Positions 14,684 to 15,315 of a DNA stretch of 15,315 nucleotides are shown piece by piece. The translations under genes and the position numbers were made by a program. Each line of letters begins with the position of its first letter. Position 1 is the stretch's first letter. Source of the stretch: Gemmatimonadota bacterium (GTDB taxonomy: Bacteria > Gemmatimonadota > Gemmatimonadetes > Longimicrobiales > Gaopeijiaceae); NCBI GenBank assembly GCA_002731735.1, contig PCCM01000129.1, positions 1 to 15,315 of the forward strand, read 5' to 3'. The notes under the pieces were generated by a model. The model did no database searches. It saw nothing but the letters and a program-made list of their open reading frames with translations, and was not told the origin of the DNA.

Positions 14684-15082
14684 ATGAAGAAAATACTTGC
14701 GCTCGGTTTTGTCTGGCTACTGGTGGCTTGTAGCGCTTATTCGCCGTTTGACGTCTCCGAAATGCCAGGGACGTACCATCTGATTAGCGTTGAGGGTCAG
14801 GTACTGCCGGCAACCGTCACTGATGTCGGCGATGATGGCACTCCCCAACCGGTTACCATTACTTTTGGTGTGATTCAACTCGGACTGAATGGTGAGTTTT
14901 TGTCTAGGATCACGGTTGACGGAAAAACAACTACGGAATCTGGTATGTTCACGTTGGTGCCCAGCGAAGACGCAAGACTAAATTTCTCCTCTGACGGAGG
15001 GGCCTTTGGTGCCATCCTCTCGGGCAACCGACTAACGGTATATGACGACTCGCTGACCTTCGTCTATGAGCGGAGCGGATAG
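14684..15082 (+). CDS. Small hypothetical lipoprotein
   Basis: 132-aa predicted lipoprotein. The signal peptide MKKILALGFVWLLVAC ends in lipobox LVAC with Cys16. The rest is beta-rich: PGTYHLISVEGQVLPATV, then VTITFGVIQLGLNGEFLSRI and a final TVYDDSLTFVYERSG. This suggests a small lipocalin-like or beta-barrel fold, consistent with short secreted proteins that open with a G-x-Y-x-L strand and a G-x-x-LP turn, but I cannot assign a family or a function. The ATG at 14684 is preferred to the GTG at 14675 because AGGA lies 9 nt upstream and the signal starts MKK. The coding sequence looks AT-richer than the operon genes, so it may be an accessory or transferred gene. Confidence 0.8.
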   Translation: MKKILALGFVWLLVACSAYSPFDVSEMPGTYHLISVEGQVLPATVTDVGDDGTPQPVTITFGVIQLGLNGEFLSRITVDGKTTTESGMFTLVPSEDARLNFSSDGGAFGAILSGNRLTVYDDSLTFVYERSG

Positions 15083-15240
15083 AAGAATTCGTTCCCGAAA
15101 GTGACCGAATTTCGGCCGCTTTAACGGACGGCCCGACAGCGACGTTCATCATCGCGCTGTAAACGGGGCGGGGGTAGCAGCGCCCTGGCGGTACCCTATG
15201 AGTACCCTAATCGGGTTATGGGCACCCACAGAAGAGGCGC

Positions 15241-15246
15241 TATATA
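15241..15246 (+). promoter_or_regulatory. TATATA box, candidate -10 of the tRNA-Arg promoter
   Basis: TATATA lies 28 bp upstream of the mature tRNA-Arg end, about right for a short precursor leader. The upstream TTATGG (15216-15221) is a poor -35 at 19 bp. The rest of the 192-bp spacer after the lipoprotein gene holds two nearby TACCCTA copies and nothing recognised. Confidence 0.25.
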
Positions 15247-15274
15247 GGACGTAATTTGGATACAGTAACGACTT

Positions 15275-15315
15275 GTCCCCGTAGCTCAGTTGGATAGAGC
15301 GACTGCCTCCTAAGC
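15275..15315 (+). tRNA. tRNA-Arg (anticodon CCT), cut by the window end
   Basis: The 5' half of a tRNA: acceptor strand GTCCCCG (15275-15281), TA, D arm GCTC-AGTTGGATA-GAGC, G26, anticodon stem ACTGC and loop CTCCTAA with the first GC of the 3' strand. The anticodon is CCT, which reads AGG. The T arm and 3' acceptor strand lie outside the window. Confidence 0.9.

Noticed and set aside
1..15315. CRISPR array, insertion sequence, phage, toxin-antitoxin or defence locus
   Set aside because: No spaced direct-repeat array, transposase or integrase motifs, or known defence domains were seen on either strand.

Overview
The window is GC-rich bacterial chromosome, gene-dense and mostly housekeeping. 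The core gene order is DUF512 radical SAM, der, plsY, gpsA, merR, surE, pcm, then a DedA/VTT membrane protein. There are several secreted lipoproteins, a PQQ-type sugar dehydrogenase, a thrombospondin type-3 segment on a zinc peptidase, and frequent GTG/TTG starts. This suits an environmental Gram-negative bacterium. Gemmatimonadota or a relative is my best guess, but that is inference from gene content, not a measured placement.

Layout. Positions 1-399 hold the 3' end of a TPR/FxLYD-like protein. tRNA-Gly(CCC) follows at 418-490, with a strong hairpin behind it. A lipoprotein neutral zinc metallopeptidase (548-1330, +) converges on a CurA-type NADP-dependent oxidoreductase (1359-2372, -). 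That gene diverges from a hemolysin III/PAQR-type membrane protein (2523-3173, +), which converges on an M23 peptidase lipoprotein with SH3-like repeats (3244-4608, -).

From 4752 to 11614 eight + strand genes form an apparent operon. Five of the seven junctions overlap by 1-19 bp, and the gaps at the other two (der-plsY and gpsA-merR) are under 65 bp. It combines an uncharacterised radical SAM protein, ribosome assembly (Der), the first steps of phospholipid synthesis (GpsA makes glycerol-3-phosphate, PlsY acylates it), a MerR regulator, and stationary-phase maintenance functions (SurE nucleotidase, Pcm protein repair), ending in a VTT membrane protein.

From 11615 to 11973 there is no intact gene. 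The stretch carries a perfect 22-bp palindrome and a short, recognisable piece of the C-terminal ATPase domain of a sensor histidine kinase, which I read as a gene remnant. A secreted PQQ-dependent sugar dehydrogenase (11974-13173, -) then diverges from a Tat-type, probably lipid-anchored dienelactone hydrolase-family protein (13406-14320, +). After a 363-bp stretch without a supported gene comes a small AT-richer lipoprotein (14684-15082, +), and the window ends inside tRNA-Arg(CCT) (from 15275).

I found no CRISPR array, insertion sequence, phage gene, toxin-antitoxin pair or defence system. The most interesting items are modest: the kinase remnant, two micro-ORFs linking der and plsY through ATGA overlaps, the TSP3-zinc peptidase fusion, and the linkage of the unstudied DUF512 radical SAM protein to ribosome and membrane biogenesis genes.
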